In this document: positions 24,128-30,768 of the stretch, in pieces
How the letters are laid out: each line of letters starts with the position of its first letter
Position numbering within the stretch: position 1 is the stretch's first letter
Source of the DNA: a virus
Strand: one strand, 5' to 3'
DNA: 42,038 bases
Virus record (IMG/VR): IMGVR_UViG_3300005253_000482
Span: 1 to 42,038 of that record
The notes under the pieces: model-generated
Databases searched by the model: none
What the model saw: only the letters and a program-made list of their open reading frames with translations
Told to the model about the DNA's origin: nothing
Program-made: the position numbers and the translations under genes

Positions 24128-24295
24128 CACAGGCTTTCAAAGTTGGCTTTTCAGTATTCCCTGTCCGGAGTAGGACAACATACCCGCAAGAGGGTAGGAC
24201 CGAAAAAGACAGGGGTGTTGTGGAGTAGTCGGGGCTGGTGGGGTTTTGGTATATGGCTTCATCTGCCCCGCAAGCAAACAGGAAGGAGAAGAAAT

Positions 24296-24460
24296 ATGAA
24301 TTGGATGGCATTTGTAATCGGTCTTATCTTAATCGGCATAGGCATTGCTATCCCTTCGGTGGGGATAACCGATATCTTGCCTAATACGCAGTCAATCATA
24401 GCTTTCATGTCGCTCTTCGCTGGTGCTATTTGCTTGGCTCTGGCGGGTGGTAAGGAGTAA
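24296..24460 (+). CDS. Small membrane protein
   Basis: 54 aa from ATG 24296 (AAGGAGA upstream; a much longer in-frame extension would begin at 24143 without support). Two hydrophobic helices (FVIGLILIGIGIAIP and FMSLFAGAICLALA). Not recognised. Confidence 0.6.
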   Translation: MNWMAFVIGLILIGIGIAIPSVGITDILPNTQSIIAFMSLFAGAICLALAGGKE

Positions 24461-24465
24461 GGGGA

Positions 24466-24654
24466 ATGAAAATAAAAATAGACGAAGCTATTAAAAGACT
24501 TACTACACTAACTGTGGGAATGGACCATTTTAAGGACCATCCTGACTCAAAAGCGGTTAAGCTAGGCATTGAAGCCCTGAAAGCCTGGAAAGAACACCGA
24601 GAACACCATCTTCCTCAATACCGATGGCTGTTACCAGGGGAGACAAAGGAGTAG
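24466..24654 (+). CDS. Hypothetical protein, 62 aa
   Basis: Helical soluble protein, KIKIDEAIKRLTTLTVGMDH ... GIEALKAWKEHREH. The repeat-free helical pattern is common in small phage early proteins. AAGGGGAATG precedes start. Not recognised. Confidence 0.6.
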   Translation: MKIKIDEAIKRLTTLTVGMDHFKDHPDSKAVKLGIEALKAWKEHREHHLPQYRWLLPGETKE

Positions 24655-24657
24655 CCA

Positions 24658-25107
24658 ATGGATAATGAAGCAGTGCAACAAACATACAGCTTGAACTGTG
24701 TTGAGTGCGGGGAAGTATACCAAAGCCCTGATGGTTTTCCCGAACCACAATTATGCCCTCAGTGTCTTGAGCCAAAGCCCTCAGAGGATGGGTTGCTGAC
24801 GAACAAAGAAAGGGTAACTATTGGAACGAGGGGAGGCACTAGCTTCTATGCTTGGGGAAATGAGGAGATTACTACCCTCCTTGAAGCCCAGCGAGACCTG
24901 ACCACCTCTATCAAAGACCCTCATATCAAGCAGCTAAAAATGTGCATTGGTGATTTGAAGCGACAATTAAGGGAGCTGGAGCAAGAGTGCCAGCAGGGAG
25001 TGGACGGGATAAAGAGGGGGATAGAGGAGCTACTCGTTGGACATCCTATGTCTCTTACTTTCTGGCTTGAATGGCAAGATTTCTGGAAGGTTGAACTAGA
25101 GAGATAA
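24658..25107 (+). CDS. Zinc-ribbon protein with coiled coil
   Basis: 149 aa. CVECGEVYQ (14-22) and CPQC (33-36) form an N-terminal zinc ribbon; residues about 75-120 are a coiled coil (KQLKMCIGDLKRQLRELEQE). Possibly nucleic-acid binding. Three nt after the previous gene. Not recognised further. Confidence 0.65.
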   Translation: MDNEAVQQTYSLNCVECGEVYQSPDGFPEPQLCPQCLEPKPSEDGLLTNKERVTIGTRGGTSFYAWGNEEITTLLEAQRDLTTSIKDPHIKQLKMCIGDLKRQLRELEQECQQGVDGIKRGIEELLVGHPMSLTFWLEWQDFWKVELER

Positions 25108-25136
25108 GTAGAATCGCAATTTTAGAGGAGTAGCCA

Positions 25137-25313
25137 ATGGGAGCAAGCCAAGATATAGCTAAGGCACTGTTAAAATTATACCCTGATAAGTGCAAAATTG
25201 TTGAGATAAAGCTGCTTCATACCAAGGTGACCAGGAAATTTATAATGGGGATTGAGGAAGCTCACCATAGAGCAGCTAAAAGTAAATTGCGTTTCAAGGA
25301 GGTGAAGCTATGA
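25137..25313 (+). CDS. Hypothetical protein, 58 aa
   Basis: Basic helical protein (KIVEIKLLHTKVTRKFI, then EEAHHRAAKSKLRFKEV) with a TAGAGGAG ribosome site and ATGA junction into the next gene. Not recognised. Confidence 0.6.
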   Translation: MGASQDIAKALLKLYPDKCKIVEIKLLHTKVTRKFIMGIEEAHHRAAKSKLRFKEVKL

Positions 25314-25585
25314 CACTAAAGGAGTTGAAAGAGAAGGCACGGCTGACTAATGAGGAGATTACCACCCTCCAGTTAGATGTTACAACTCCTAACAGGGCTT
25401 TCAATGCTATGGAACGATTAAAGAAAGCCCAGCTAGACAAAGCCTATGGGGAAACCCTCATCCAGTTCTGTGACAATGAACACATATACAAAGTAACAGA
25501 CTTAACCGCCATCCCCATGAAATACCTTAAATACTTCAAGCCAGTAGCAAAGGTGTTTGGGTCTGTTAAAAAGGTGCTGGGGTGA
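25310..25585 (+). CDS. Hypothetical protein, 91 aa
   Basis: Helical soluble protein, TNEEITTLQLDVTTPNRAF and a basic tail. Overlaps both neighbours by 4 nt. AAGGAGG upstream. Not recognised; the early-region position fits a small regulator or DNA-binding factor. Confidence 0.55.
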   Translation: MTLKELKEKARLTNEEITTLQLDVTTPNRAFNAMERLKKAQLDKAYGETLIQFCDNEHIYKVTDLTAIPMKYLKYFKPVAKVFGSVKKVLG

Positions 25586-25977
25586 AGTGTGGCAAGCCAC
25601 TCAAGAAAACCCTGCTCAAGCGAGGCAAGGGGATAAATCCTATAAGCCCGGAGCAGAAGCAGATTAACATAGAGTGGGATGCCCTTGTCGGGTATCTTGC
25701 CGAGAATCGGGCTGATTGGGAATGTGAGATACCTTGCGGTGGCCGGTATAACCTTCAGGGACACCATATTATTAAGCGCTCCCAAGGTGGGCTCCACAAC
25801 GCTGGCAACTGTCTCATTGCTTGCCATGACTGCCACCGCCATGATAAGTGGGGACCAGGCATCCCAATACCTGCAGAGGAAGCCCTGGTTCTGGTGGCAG
25901 GGCTCAACAAGAAGTATAATATAGACGGGGAAATGACCGGAGCCGATGTATTGAGGATGACCAAAGGGGCGAACTGA
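25582..25977 (+). CDS. HNH endonuclease (NinG/recombination type)
   Basis: 131 aa from GTG, which overlaps the previous stop. Very basic start (KCGKPLKKTLLKRGKG) then LQGHHIIKRSQGG (59-70) and CLIACHDCHRHDKWG (77-91): His pair, Asn76 and Cys metal ligands of HNH. The short KxxLKRxxP start is typical of phage HNH proteins near recombination genes, rather than of the mobile ones. It could process recombination intermediates. The C-terminal MTGADVLRMTKG is copied at 26226. Confidence 0.8.
   Translation: MKCGKPLKKTLLKRGKGINPISPEQKQINIEWDALVGYLAENRADWECEIPCGGRYNLQGHHIIKRSQGGLHNAGNCLIACHDCHRHDKWGPGIPIPAEEALVLVAGLNKKYNIDGEMTGADVLRMTKGAN
25931..25950 (+). repeat. 20 bp direct repeat, copy 1
   Basis: aaatgaccggagccgatgta is repeated exactly at 26224-26243, 293 nt downstream, and encodes the MTGADVL end of the HNH protein. 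Flanks the small membrane gene. Confidence 0.85.
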
Positions 25978-26029
25978 TGAAACTATTAGCATACTGTCTA
26001 CTAAAAGGAATGAAAGGGGGTGGGAGAAT

Positions 26030-26224
26030 ATGAAAATAATTTGCACCTCAAAAGATTGGAAACTTGGATATACTGGTTTTGTCGGAATACTTATCGCCTT
26101 GTCAGGGATGTTGTTTTTCTCTGGCGGTTTCAAGGATTGGCGATGGTGGGTTTTTGTAGTATTAGTTGCTTTCTTAAATGCTTTCCTAATGGATAAGATG
26201 AGGCAACCCAATGACAAGAAGTAA
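26030..26224 (+). CDS. Small two-helix membrane protein
   Basis: 64 aa. Two transmembrane helices (YTGFVGILIALSGMLFFSGG and RWWVFVVLVAFLNAFL), basic ends. GGGGGTGGGAGA upstream. Lies between the two copies of the 20 bp repeat, so may be an inserted cargo gene. Not recognised. Confidence 0.65.
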   Translation: MKIICTSKDWKLGYTGFVGILIALSGMLFFSGGFKDWRWWVFVVLVAFLNAFLMDKMRQPNDKK

Positions 26225-26276
26225 AATGACCGGAGCCGATGTACTGAAAGGAAAGGAGGTTCAAGATGATGAATAA
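26224..26276 (+). pseudogene. 20 bp repeat copy 2 and copied HNH end
   Basis: The repeat copy (26224-26243) starts a 16-codon frame, MTGADVLKGKEVQDDE, that copies the end of the HNH gene. The second half overlaps the start and ribosome site of the following gene. A relic or a scar of an insertion. Confidence 0.6.
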
Positions 26277-26454
26277 AAGACCAACTTGCGCTCAAATAGT
26301 TGTGGGGACAGGAGAGAAATGTGTTAAGCCAGCGATTTTTTATGTTCAGTGGGATAATAGCCAAACACCCGTGTGCGGTTTATGTGCTAGGCGTTATACT
26401 GCTAAGGCTCTTCATCCCTTGAGATTAAAGGATTGGTTCGAGAAGGAGGGGTGA
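26266..26454 (+). CDS. Cysteine-rich small protein
   Basis: 62 aa with GGAGG six nt before ATG. Cys at residues about 8 and 19 and CGLC at 37-40 form a likely four-Cys zinc site. Not recognised. Confidence 0.6.
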   Translation: MMNKRPTCAQIVVGTGEKCVKPAIFYVQWDNSQTPVCGLCARRYTAKALHPLRLKDWFEKEG

Positions 26455-26458
26455 GGGG

Positions 26459-26584
26459 ATGGAGCTTGCTCTTTGGGCTATAAATGGAGGACTTTGGGGT
26501 TGTGTTATCTACTTTGCTTTGGTAGACCCCTGGTTTGAGAGACGAGAGAAGAAAAGGCTTGACAACTTCCCTCGAATAGTTTAA
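26459..26584 (+). CDS. Membrane-anchored mini protein
   Basis: 41 aa: one hydrophobic helix (LWAINGGLWGCVIYFALV) and charged end. GGAGGGGTGAGGGG precedes. Not recognised. Confidence 0.5.
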   Translation: MELALWAINGGLWGCVIYFALVDPWFERREKKRLDNFPRIV

Positions 26585-26610
26585 GGTAGTTAGTAATAGA
26601 GTGTTGAAGA

Positions 26611-26766
26611 ATGAAATACGACTCACTTAGAAAGATAGCACGCAACAAGCAACTCCTAAAATACCGCAAGGAAAACCCTGAGTTAAGCCTTAAAGAAATT
26701 GGTGAAGCATTCGGCATCAGCCATGTCCGAGTACATCAAATCCTCAAGGTCAACAGGAGTAAATGA
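26611..26766 (+). CDS. Small HTH DNA-binding protein
   Basis: 51 aa. ELSLKEIGEAFGISHVRVHQIL is a textbook helix-turn-helix (sigma region 4-like: helix, turn, recognition helix with R/H side chains). The basic N-terminus precedes it. Its stop overlaps the next ATG. TTGACA lies 47 nt upstream with a poor -10 (TAAGGT) at 17 nt. Likely an early regulator. Confidence 0.75.
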   Translation: MKYDSLRKIARNKQLLKYRKENPELSLKEIGEAFGISHVRVHQILKVNRSK

Positions 26767-27032
26767 TGCTACAGGCAACTAGAAGGATTGTCAAGGACTA
26801 CCCAGAGTTTGGTGAACTTCTTGCCGAGTTTGAGAACCGAATCAGCTACCTTGAAAACTCCCAGCCGTATTCTCGACTAGAAGAAGAACCGTCGCCTACT
26901 CCTACCACTGATAGACTCTCAAATAAGGAACGAGACGTTATTGCTAGTTTGAGAGCAATGGTTTTACACATTGAAAAGAAGCTTAACGAATACATTGATG
27001 CTTCCAAGAAAAGAAAAAGAGGTACTTATTAG
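26763..27032 (+). CDS. Hypothetical coiled-coil protein
   Basis: 89 aa, helical with two charged segments (ELLAEFENRISYLEN and SLRAMVLHIEKKLNEY). The 3' end is at the edge of a G-rich tract. Not recognised; perhaps works with the preceding HTH protein since the genes are coupled. Confidence 0.6.
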   Translation: MMLQATRRIVKDYPEFGELLAEFENRISYLENSQPYSRLEEEPSPTPTTDRLSNKERDVIASLRAMVLHIEKKLNEYIDASKKRKRGTY

Positions 27033-27062
27033 GGGGGAGGGGTTATAAGGGGAGGGGTGGGG
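27032..27062 (+). promoter_or_regulatory. Five-run G-quadruplex motif
   Basis: G runs of 6, 4, 4, 4 and 4 (27032-27037, 27039-27042, 27049-27052, 27054-27057, 27059-27062) with loops of 1, 6, 1 and 1 nt. Any four can fold into an intramolecular quadruplex. It lies just before the replication ATPase operon; a role in origin or transcription control is inference. Confidence 0.7.
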
Positions 27063-27097
27063 TTTATTACATTATAGCAGAAATTTCACGCCTAGAA

Positions 27098-27241
27098 ATG
27101 GGGTCCAAAGCAAGTAGTATGATTGAGGCTAGCAGGCACGAAGAAAGCGCTACAAGACCGCAACATGGGTATTACGAGCGTTACCTATCCCCACAAGTAT
27201 TACAATCGTTACAATCATTACTTGAGGAACGGAAACAATGA
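27098..27241 (+). CDS. Hypothetical small protein upstream of ATPase
   Basis: 47 aa, polar. Its stop overlaps the ATPase ATG. DNA in its end carries ttacaatc repeats (27206-27220), possibly iteron-like but also translated as LQSLQSLL. No good ribosome site. Not recognised. Confidence 0.4.
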   Translation: MGSKASSMIEASRHEESATRPQHGYYERYLSPQVLQSLQSLLEERKQ

Positions 27242-28125
27242 AGCAATTAACACAAGCAGTTGTTGAGCAGTGGGTTTCTCTAGCGAGCGGGCAGTTTAAT
27301 GTTAGGTCTGTGTGGAATGAACTGGGGATAGAATCCCCAGAGGGGAAGTCACATTTAAGAGTTATTCTAGGCAGGTTAAAAGCGAAAGGGTTACTCGCTA
27401 AAGACCCCAGCAGGGATGATATTTATAGAATTGTTGATAGCGAAATTAGTGGAATTGACTGGCAAGCTGCTGACCCCAAGAAGACAATACCCTTAAAGTT
27501 TCCTTTTGAATTGGAGGCGCATGCTAGGATTTACCCTAAGAGTATCATCATTTTGGCTGGTTCGAAGAACGCCGGGAAAACTGCTTGGCTATACAATTTT
27601 ATTATACTTAATATGGGCAAATTCAAAATAGATTTATTTAACAGCGAGACGGGGCCGGAGCAAATGAATGAGCGGTTTAGCCCATTTGATATACCTACCC
27701 CAGCGCCATTCAATGTCTACGAAAGGTATGATAATTTTTCTGATGTTATTCACCCTGACCATATTTCAGTTATTGATTACTTAGACTTTAATAGTGAGGT
27801 TTATTTGGTGGGTGCTGAGATTGATGCTATATTTCGCAAGCTAAATAAGGGGGTAGCAGTGATTGGATTGCAGAAACCTCCTCCTTCTATAACCTTTGTT
27901 AAGGGTGTTAAGAAGGTAATAGAGCGAGACTTGGCCTATGGCGGTGGGTTTACAGCGAAGAGGTCTGTCTTATATATCTCAATGGGGGGGAATAAGCTGA
28001 AGCTAGTTTATGTGAAGACACCGGCAGTGCCTACTGTTAACCCTAATAATATGGCATGGTCGTTCTCGTTTAATTCAAGTGGCTCGCACTTTGAGAATAT
28101 TCAAAGGCATTTTGGTGAGGAATGA
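27238..28125 (+). CDS. RecA-fold ATPase with wHTH, replication-type
   Basis: 295 aa. Residues 1-65 resemble a winged helix (VEQWVSLASGQFNVRSVWNE, then LRVILGRLKAKGLLAKD). Walker A GSKNAGKT at 108-115, Walker B ISVIDYLDF ending at Asp180. The fold looks like the RecA/DnaB-type motors in replicative helicases or plasmid RepA proteins. It is near the G-quadruplex tract, so is the best candidate for a helicase, loader or initiator. It lacks a primase or DNA polymerase partner in the window. Walker motifs are certain, exact role is not. Confidence 0.75.
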   Translation: MKQLTQAVVEQWVSLASGQFNVRSVWNELGIESPEGKSHLRVILGRLKAKGLLAKDPSRDDIYRIVDSEISGIDWQAADPKKTIPLKFPFELEAHARIYPKSIIILAGSKNAGKTAWLYNFIILNMGKFKIDLFNSETGPEQMNERFSPFDIPTPAPFNVYERYDNFSDVIHPDHISVIDYLDFNSEVYLVGAEIDAIFRKLNKGVAVIGLQKPPPSITFVKGVKKVIERDLAYGGGFTAKRSVLYISMGGNKLKLVYVKTPAVPTVNPNNMAWSFSFNSSGSHFENIQRHFGEE

Positions 28126-28205
28126 AGGAGCAGGAGACGGAAGCGAGAGAATGGAGCAATGCCGATATACCTTTATTCCCTAGTTTAACAGGGATAGCAA
28201 AGTGA
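28122..28205 (+). CDS. Small protein, 27 aa
   Basis: Starts within the ATPase stop (ATGA). Acidic start then an IPLFPSLTG segment. Too short to classify; could be a degraded or accessory peptide. Confidence 0.4.
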   Translation: MKEQETEAREWSNADIPLFPSLTGIAK

Positions 28206-28261
28206 GGGAATGGCGAAGAGATACCAGATTATATATGCTGACCAAATAAAAGGGGGAAGAA

Positions 28262-28417
28262 ATGGCACGATATAAGAACTATATTACTAAGGTTACCTGC
28301 TGGAATTGCCGAGAGCAAATGCGAATTAAAATCCCTGTCGGGATGAAGGCAACAGAGATTTGTTGCCCTCGGTGTGGATGTAAGGAATTGATGTCTGGTC
28401 ATTTGACTTGGCAATGA
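28262..28417 (+). CDS. Zinc-ribbon mini protein
   Basis: 51 aa with GGGGGAAGAA before ATG. CWNC at 12-15 and CPRCGC at about 34-39 form a zinc ribbon. Not recognised; similar small ribbons recur in this genome. Confidence 0.65.
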   Translation: MARYKNYITKVTCWNCREQMRIKIPVGMKATEICCPRCGCKELMSGHLTWQ

Positions 28418-28436
28418 AGTAGAGAGTGATATAGAG
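28418..28436 (+). repeat. 19 bp repeat before a start codon, copy 1
   Basis: agtagagagtgatatagag is exactly repeated at 30748-30766. In both places a start codon follows two nt later (ATG 28439, TTG 30769), suggesting a shared translation or operator element. Confidence 0.8.
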
Positions 28437-28438
28437 AT

Positions 28439-28531
28439 ATGATACGATATCCTAAGCTAATGGCAACACTAGCACTGACGGCCACCTGGCTCGTTATGAT
28501 GCTGATTCTGGCGAGGTGTGGGGTGATATGA
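28439..28531 (+). CDS. Tiny membrane peptide
   Basis: 30 aa, single hydrophobic helix (LALTATWLVMMLILARC). No ordinary SD; instead the 19 bp repeat lies before ATG. Stop overlaps the next ATG. Confidence 0.45.
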   Translation: MIRYPKLMATLALTATWLVMMLILARCGVI

Positions 28532-28641
28532 AAAAGCCCGATGAACCCTGCTTTATTTGCGGGTCAGATGAGTGGTGGCTCCGGGGTAAGGACTGGCTTT
28601 GCTCAAGATGTCATCCGGAGGCAAAGGAGAGGAAAAGATGA
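28528..28641 (+). CDS. Zinc-ribbon mini protein
   Basis: 37 aa: CFICGSDEWWLRGKDWLCSRCHPE is a complete small zinc finger (two CxxC pairs plus His). ATGA coupled to both neighbours. Probably binds nucleic acid or protein. Confidence 0.6.
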   Translation: MKKPDEPCFICGSDEWWLRGKDWLCSRCHPEAKERKR

Positions 28642-28691
28642 AAACTACTATCTATGTCGAGCCAAAGAGCAAAGGGCTATTGATGTCATAG
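28638..28691 (+). CDS. Mini frame, 17 aa, possibly truncated
   Basis: Starts in the previous stop and runs into the RusA promoter at 28680. The short length and overlap with the promoter suggest a gene cut off by the arrival of the RusA cassette. Weak evidence. Confidence 0.3.
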   Translation: MKTTIYVEPKSKGLLMS

Positions 28692-28708
28692 ATAATTTAT
28701 AGTATACT
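28680..28708 (+). promoter_or_regulatory. Promoter of RusA-zinc gene, leaderless type
   Basis: TTGATG (28680-28685), 17 nt, TATACT (28703-28708), then 6 nt and ATG 28715. Same -10 to ATG distance as at 20225-20232. Confidence 0.8.
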
Positions 28709-28714
28709 TAGAAT

Positions 28715-29524
28715 ATGGTTACTACTATCCTAAATAAGCCTTACCGCTTAAATCCAAAACAGGTCTTGCTTAATCTCACAATAGAAGGTGAACCGATAGC
28801 TTGCGCTAGACCAAGGTTAGGTAAATATGGAACATATATCCCTGCTAAAAACCAAGAGTATTATGACCTTGTTGGATGGCACATTAAAAATGTATATCAA
28901 GGTAACATAGATACTGATGCATGTTTTGGGTTGAGAGTAATATTTTTTCGCTCTAACCGTCAACGCGTGGATATTGATAATCTACTCAAGAGTATCATGG
29001 ATGCTATAACTAAAGTACAGGTATGGGGTGATGATTCTCAAGTTAGGGAAATCTCTGGGCGCCTTATACTCGCCGATAAAAATCCGCGAGTTGAGTTTGT
29101 AATATACCACACTCAAGATTTTTCACCGGTGGCAAATTGTGTTCACTGTGGCAAACCACTAAGAAACTCTTATCCATCTAAGAAAACAACTTACTGCTCA
29201 AGAGAATGTTTTTTCGCATCCCGAAGGGTATCTAGGACTTGTACTTTTTGTAGGAGGGTTTTCACTATTGCTCAATCGAAGACTAAGCAGCATCCTTCTC
29301 TCTACTGCTCACGTGAATGTAATCTTAAAACTATAGCACAAAAACGGAAAGCTAATAAAACAACTGCTAAGTGTAAAACTTGTGGTGGGCCAGTAAGTCG
29401 CAAGGAATATAAACACTGTTTATCATGTTACCTTAAATCAAGGAAGATCACGAGTAACTACTGGAAACATAGACCACAGCAGTTATCAAAAAGAGATTCG
29501 GGGATCCACCTCGGATTGAATTAG
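28715..29524 (+). CDS. RusA-type resolvase fused to zinc-knuckle array
   Basis: 269 aa. Residues 1-135 are a RusA Holliday-junction nuclease: D86 and D88 in VDIDNLLKS, Lys92, and D106/D107 in WGDDSQV, all catalytic positions conserved. Residues 142-240 add zinc knuckles (CVHCGK, CSREC, CTFC, CSREC, CKTC, CLSC) not found in ordinary RusA of about 120-140 aa, but like those of free-standing HNH homing enzymes. It has its own promoter and no leader. It could resolve branched DNA or act as a site-directed mobile nuclease. Nuclease domain call is strong; mobility is inference. Confidence 0.85.
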   Translation: MVTTILNKPYRLNPKQVLLNLTIEGEPIACARPRLGKYGTYIPAKNQEYYDLVGWHIKNVYQGNIDTDACFGLRVIFFRSNRQRVDIDNLLKSIMDAITKVQVWGDDSQVREISGRLILADKNPRVEFVIYHTQDFSPVANCVHCGKPLRNSYPSKKTTYCSRECFFASRRVSRTCTFCRRVFTIAQSKTKQHPSLYCSRECNLKTIAQKRKANKTTAKCKTCGGPVSRKEYKHCLSCYLKSRKITSNYWKHRPQQLSKRDSGIHLGLN

Positions 29525-29546
29525 AAATAACAGAGGAGGTATAGAT

Positions 29547-29948
29547 ATGGACAAAAGAAAGTTAGTGCTTACAGTCAAAGAGGCAAAGAACATTGAGGTA
29601 GGCGGTAGATTGGCGATAAAGAGACTCCTTGATTTAGGGCGTATAAGCGAGGAGGAATTTGAAGCCATAAGCCTTGCCACTGTAAAGAAGGCTGAACCCC
29701 TGATACGGCAGGATGAAGCTGTTAAATGGATTAAAGCCCTGATGAGGGGGGGGATTATGGTATCCAAGCCCGAACAGCTAATAGGTGCGGGGGAGCGGAT
29801 ACGGAAGGATACCTTGAGTGAGGTAATGGAAATCGTTAGGGAATATCAACTAGATGGTTGTTTGGCACGTGATGATTACCTAGTAAGAAGAGCAAAGGGG
29901 TGGCTAAAACTTGACGCCCTCAAAGCCACAGAAGGTAAGGAGGGGTGA
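29547..29948 (+). CDS. Hypothetical protein
   Basis: 133 aa, helical, with ATG after GGAGG. Residues 20-60 (AIKRLLDLGRISEEEFEAIS) are a helical hairpin and 85-125 another (RKDTLSEVMEIVREYQ). Soluble; not recognised. Confidence 0.6.
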   Translation: MDKRKLVLTVKEAKNIEVGGRLAIKRLLDLGRISEEEFEAISLATVKKAEPLIRQDEAVKWIKALMRGGIMVSKPEQLIGAGERIRKDTLSEVMEIVREYQLDGCLARDDYLVRRAKGWLKLDALKATEGKEG

Positions 29949-29949
29949 G

Positions 29950-30303
29950 ATGAAGATAAAACCTTGTGTCCAATGTGGCGAGTGTTGTAAAAGTGGTGTT
30001 TCTTGTATCTTCGGGCAAATACTTTTTGATATTACCGAGGATGACCCAACATCTTGCCCTGCCTTGGAATATGAGAAAGGGTTATATTGGTGTGGGCTTA
30101 TACGAAACCCTATAAAGTGGTTTGCCCCCTTAGTCGGAGATGTGGGGTGGAAGTGTGAAGCGATGGCAGATATTACTCGTATCTACATTGGGATAGGGGC
30201 TGGCTGTTGTATGAGTCCTTCCAAGGAAGAGATAATAATTAAAATGAAGGAACGCTTTGCTATTCGTAAGAAGCCCTTCTCTGTCGGCACCGGGTCGCCT
30301 TGA
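29950..30303 (+). CDS. YkgJ-like cysteine-cluster protein
   Basis: 117 aa from ATG 29950, which has GGAGGGG upstream; an in-frame longer start at 29911 lies in the previous gene. CVQCGECCKSGVSC (Cys 6, 9, 12, 13, 19) plus Cys 36 and 48 is the CxxCxxCC cluster of the YkgJ family, thought to bind zinc or iron-sulfur. Role in phage unknown. Confidence 0.7.
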   Translation: MKIKPCVQCGECCKSGVSCIFGQILFDITEDDPTSCPALEYEKGLYWCGLIRNPIKWFAPLVGDVGWKCEAMADITRIYIGIGAGCCMSPSKEEIIIKMKERFAIRKKPFSVGTGSP

Positions 30304-30305
30304 GG

Positions 30306-30335
30306 CTAACATTACAAGCCAAGATACAGTATAAT
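30306..30335 (+). promoter_or_regulatory. Possible promoter for the regulator genes
   Basis: CTAACA (30306-30311), 18 nt, perfect TATAAT (30330-30335), 16 nt before ATG 30352. The -35 matches four of six. An internal promoter for the end of the early region. Confidence 0.5.
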
Positions 30336-30351
30336 GGGATTAAGGTGATAA

Positions 30352-30558
30352 ATGCCTAAGCTCTGGGAGATTGTGAAACCCGACCAGCTCGTGTTCTTAG
30401 CGAATTATCAGTGGAAAACATACGGCACTAAGCTGGATGTAGTTATTCATGCCCGCGAAGAGAAGAATGTCAATATCAAAGTAAGCTACCCTTCCCTAGC
30501 AGAGATAACCGTAACCATGAGAGAGAAGCCGCGCCAGCTGAGGGGCAAGGGGTGGTGA
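30352..30558 (+). CDS. Hypothetical protein, 68 aa
   Basis: Mixed alpha/beta (LDVVIHAREEKNVNIKVSYP), ends RGKGW. First gene after a promoter; overlaps the next by a few nt. Not recognised. Confidence 0.55.
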   Translation: MPKLWEIVKPDQLVFLANYQWKTYGTKLDVVIHAREEKNVNIKVSYPSLAEITVTMREKPRQLRGKGW

Positions 30559-30749
30559 AGAAGTACCAGATTAAATTACCGCCTGATTTTGGCGAAGATG
30601 AACTGTCAGACAAGCACATATCTTGTATATTCAATGCTGATGTTAAAGGGTTTATCGGTAAGTTAGAATTATATAATGGGTCTTATATTGATAAGCGTTT
30701 TTGGCAATCTCAATTCTGGAAGAAGCTAAAGTCTGAATTCAATAGTTAG
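30552..30749 (+). CDS. Hypothetical protein, 65 aa
   Basis: GTG start with GAGGGG upstream. Acidic/basic mix, CIFNADVKGFIGKLELYNGS. Not recognised. Confidence 0.55.
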   Translation: MVKKYQIKLPPDFGEDELSDKHISCIFNADVKGFIGKLELYNGSYIDKRFWQSQFWKKLKSEFNS

Positions 30750-30766
30750 TAGAGAGTGATATAGAG
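30748..30766 (+). repeat. 19 bp repeat before a start codon, copy 2
   Basis: Identical to 28418-28436; precedes TTG 30769 by two nt. Confidence 0.8.
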
Positions 30767-30768
30767 CT

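Noticed and set aside
25977-26033. 18-codon frame joining HNH and membrane genes
   Set aside because: Likely just a coupling peptide or chance; no features.
25444-26364. 306-codon reverse-strand open frame
   Set aside because: It covers several well-supported forward genes, its product has shadow-like composition, and it has no ribosome site or promoter.
27200-27222. ttacaatc iterons as replication origin
   Set aside because: Only two and a half short copies, inside a frame where they encode LQSLQSLL; too weak to call.
28210-28275. 21-codon frame before the zinc-ribbon gene
   Set aside because: Overlaps the ribosome site and start of the better gene at 28262.
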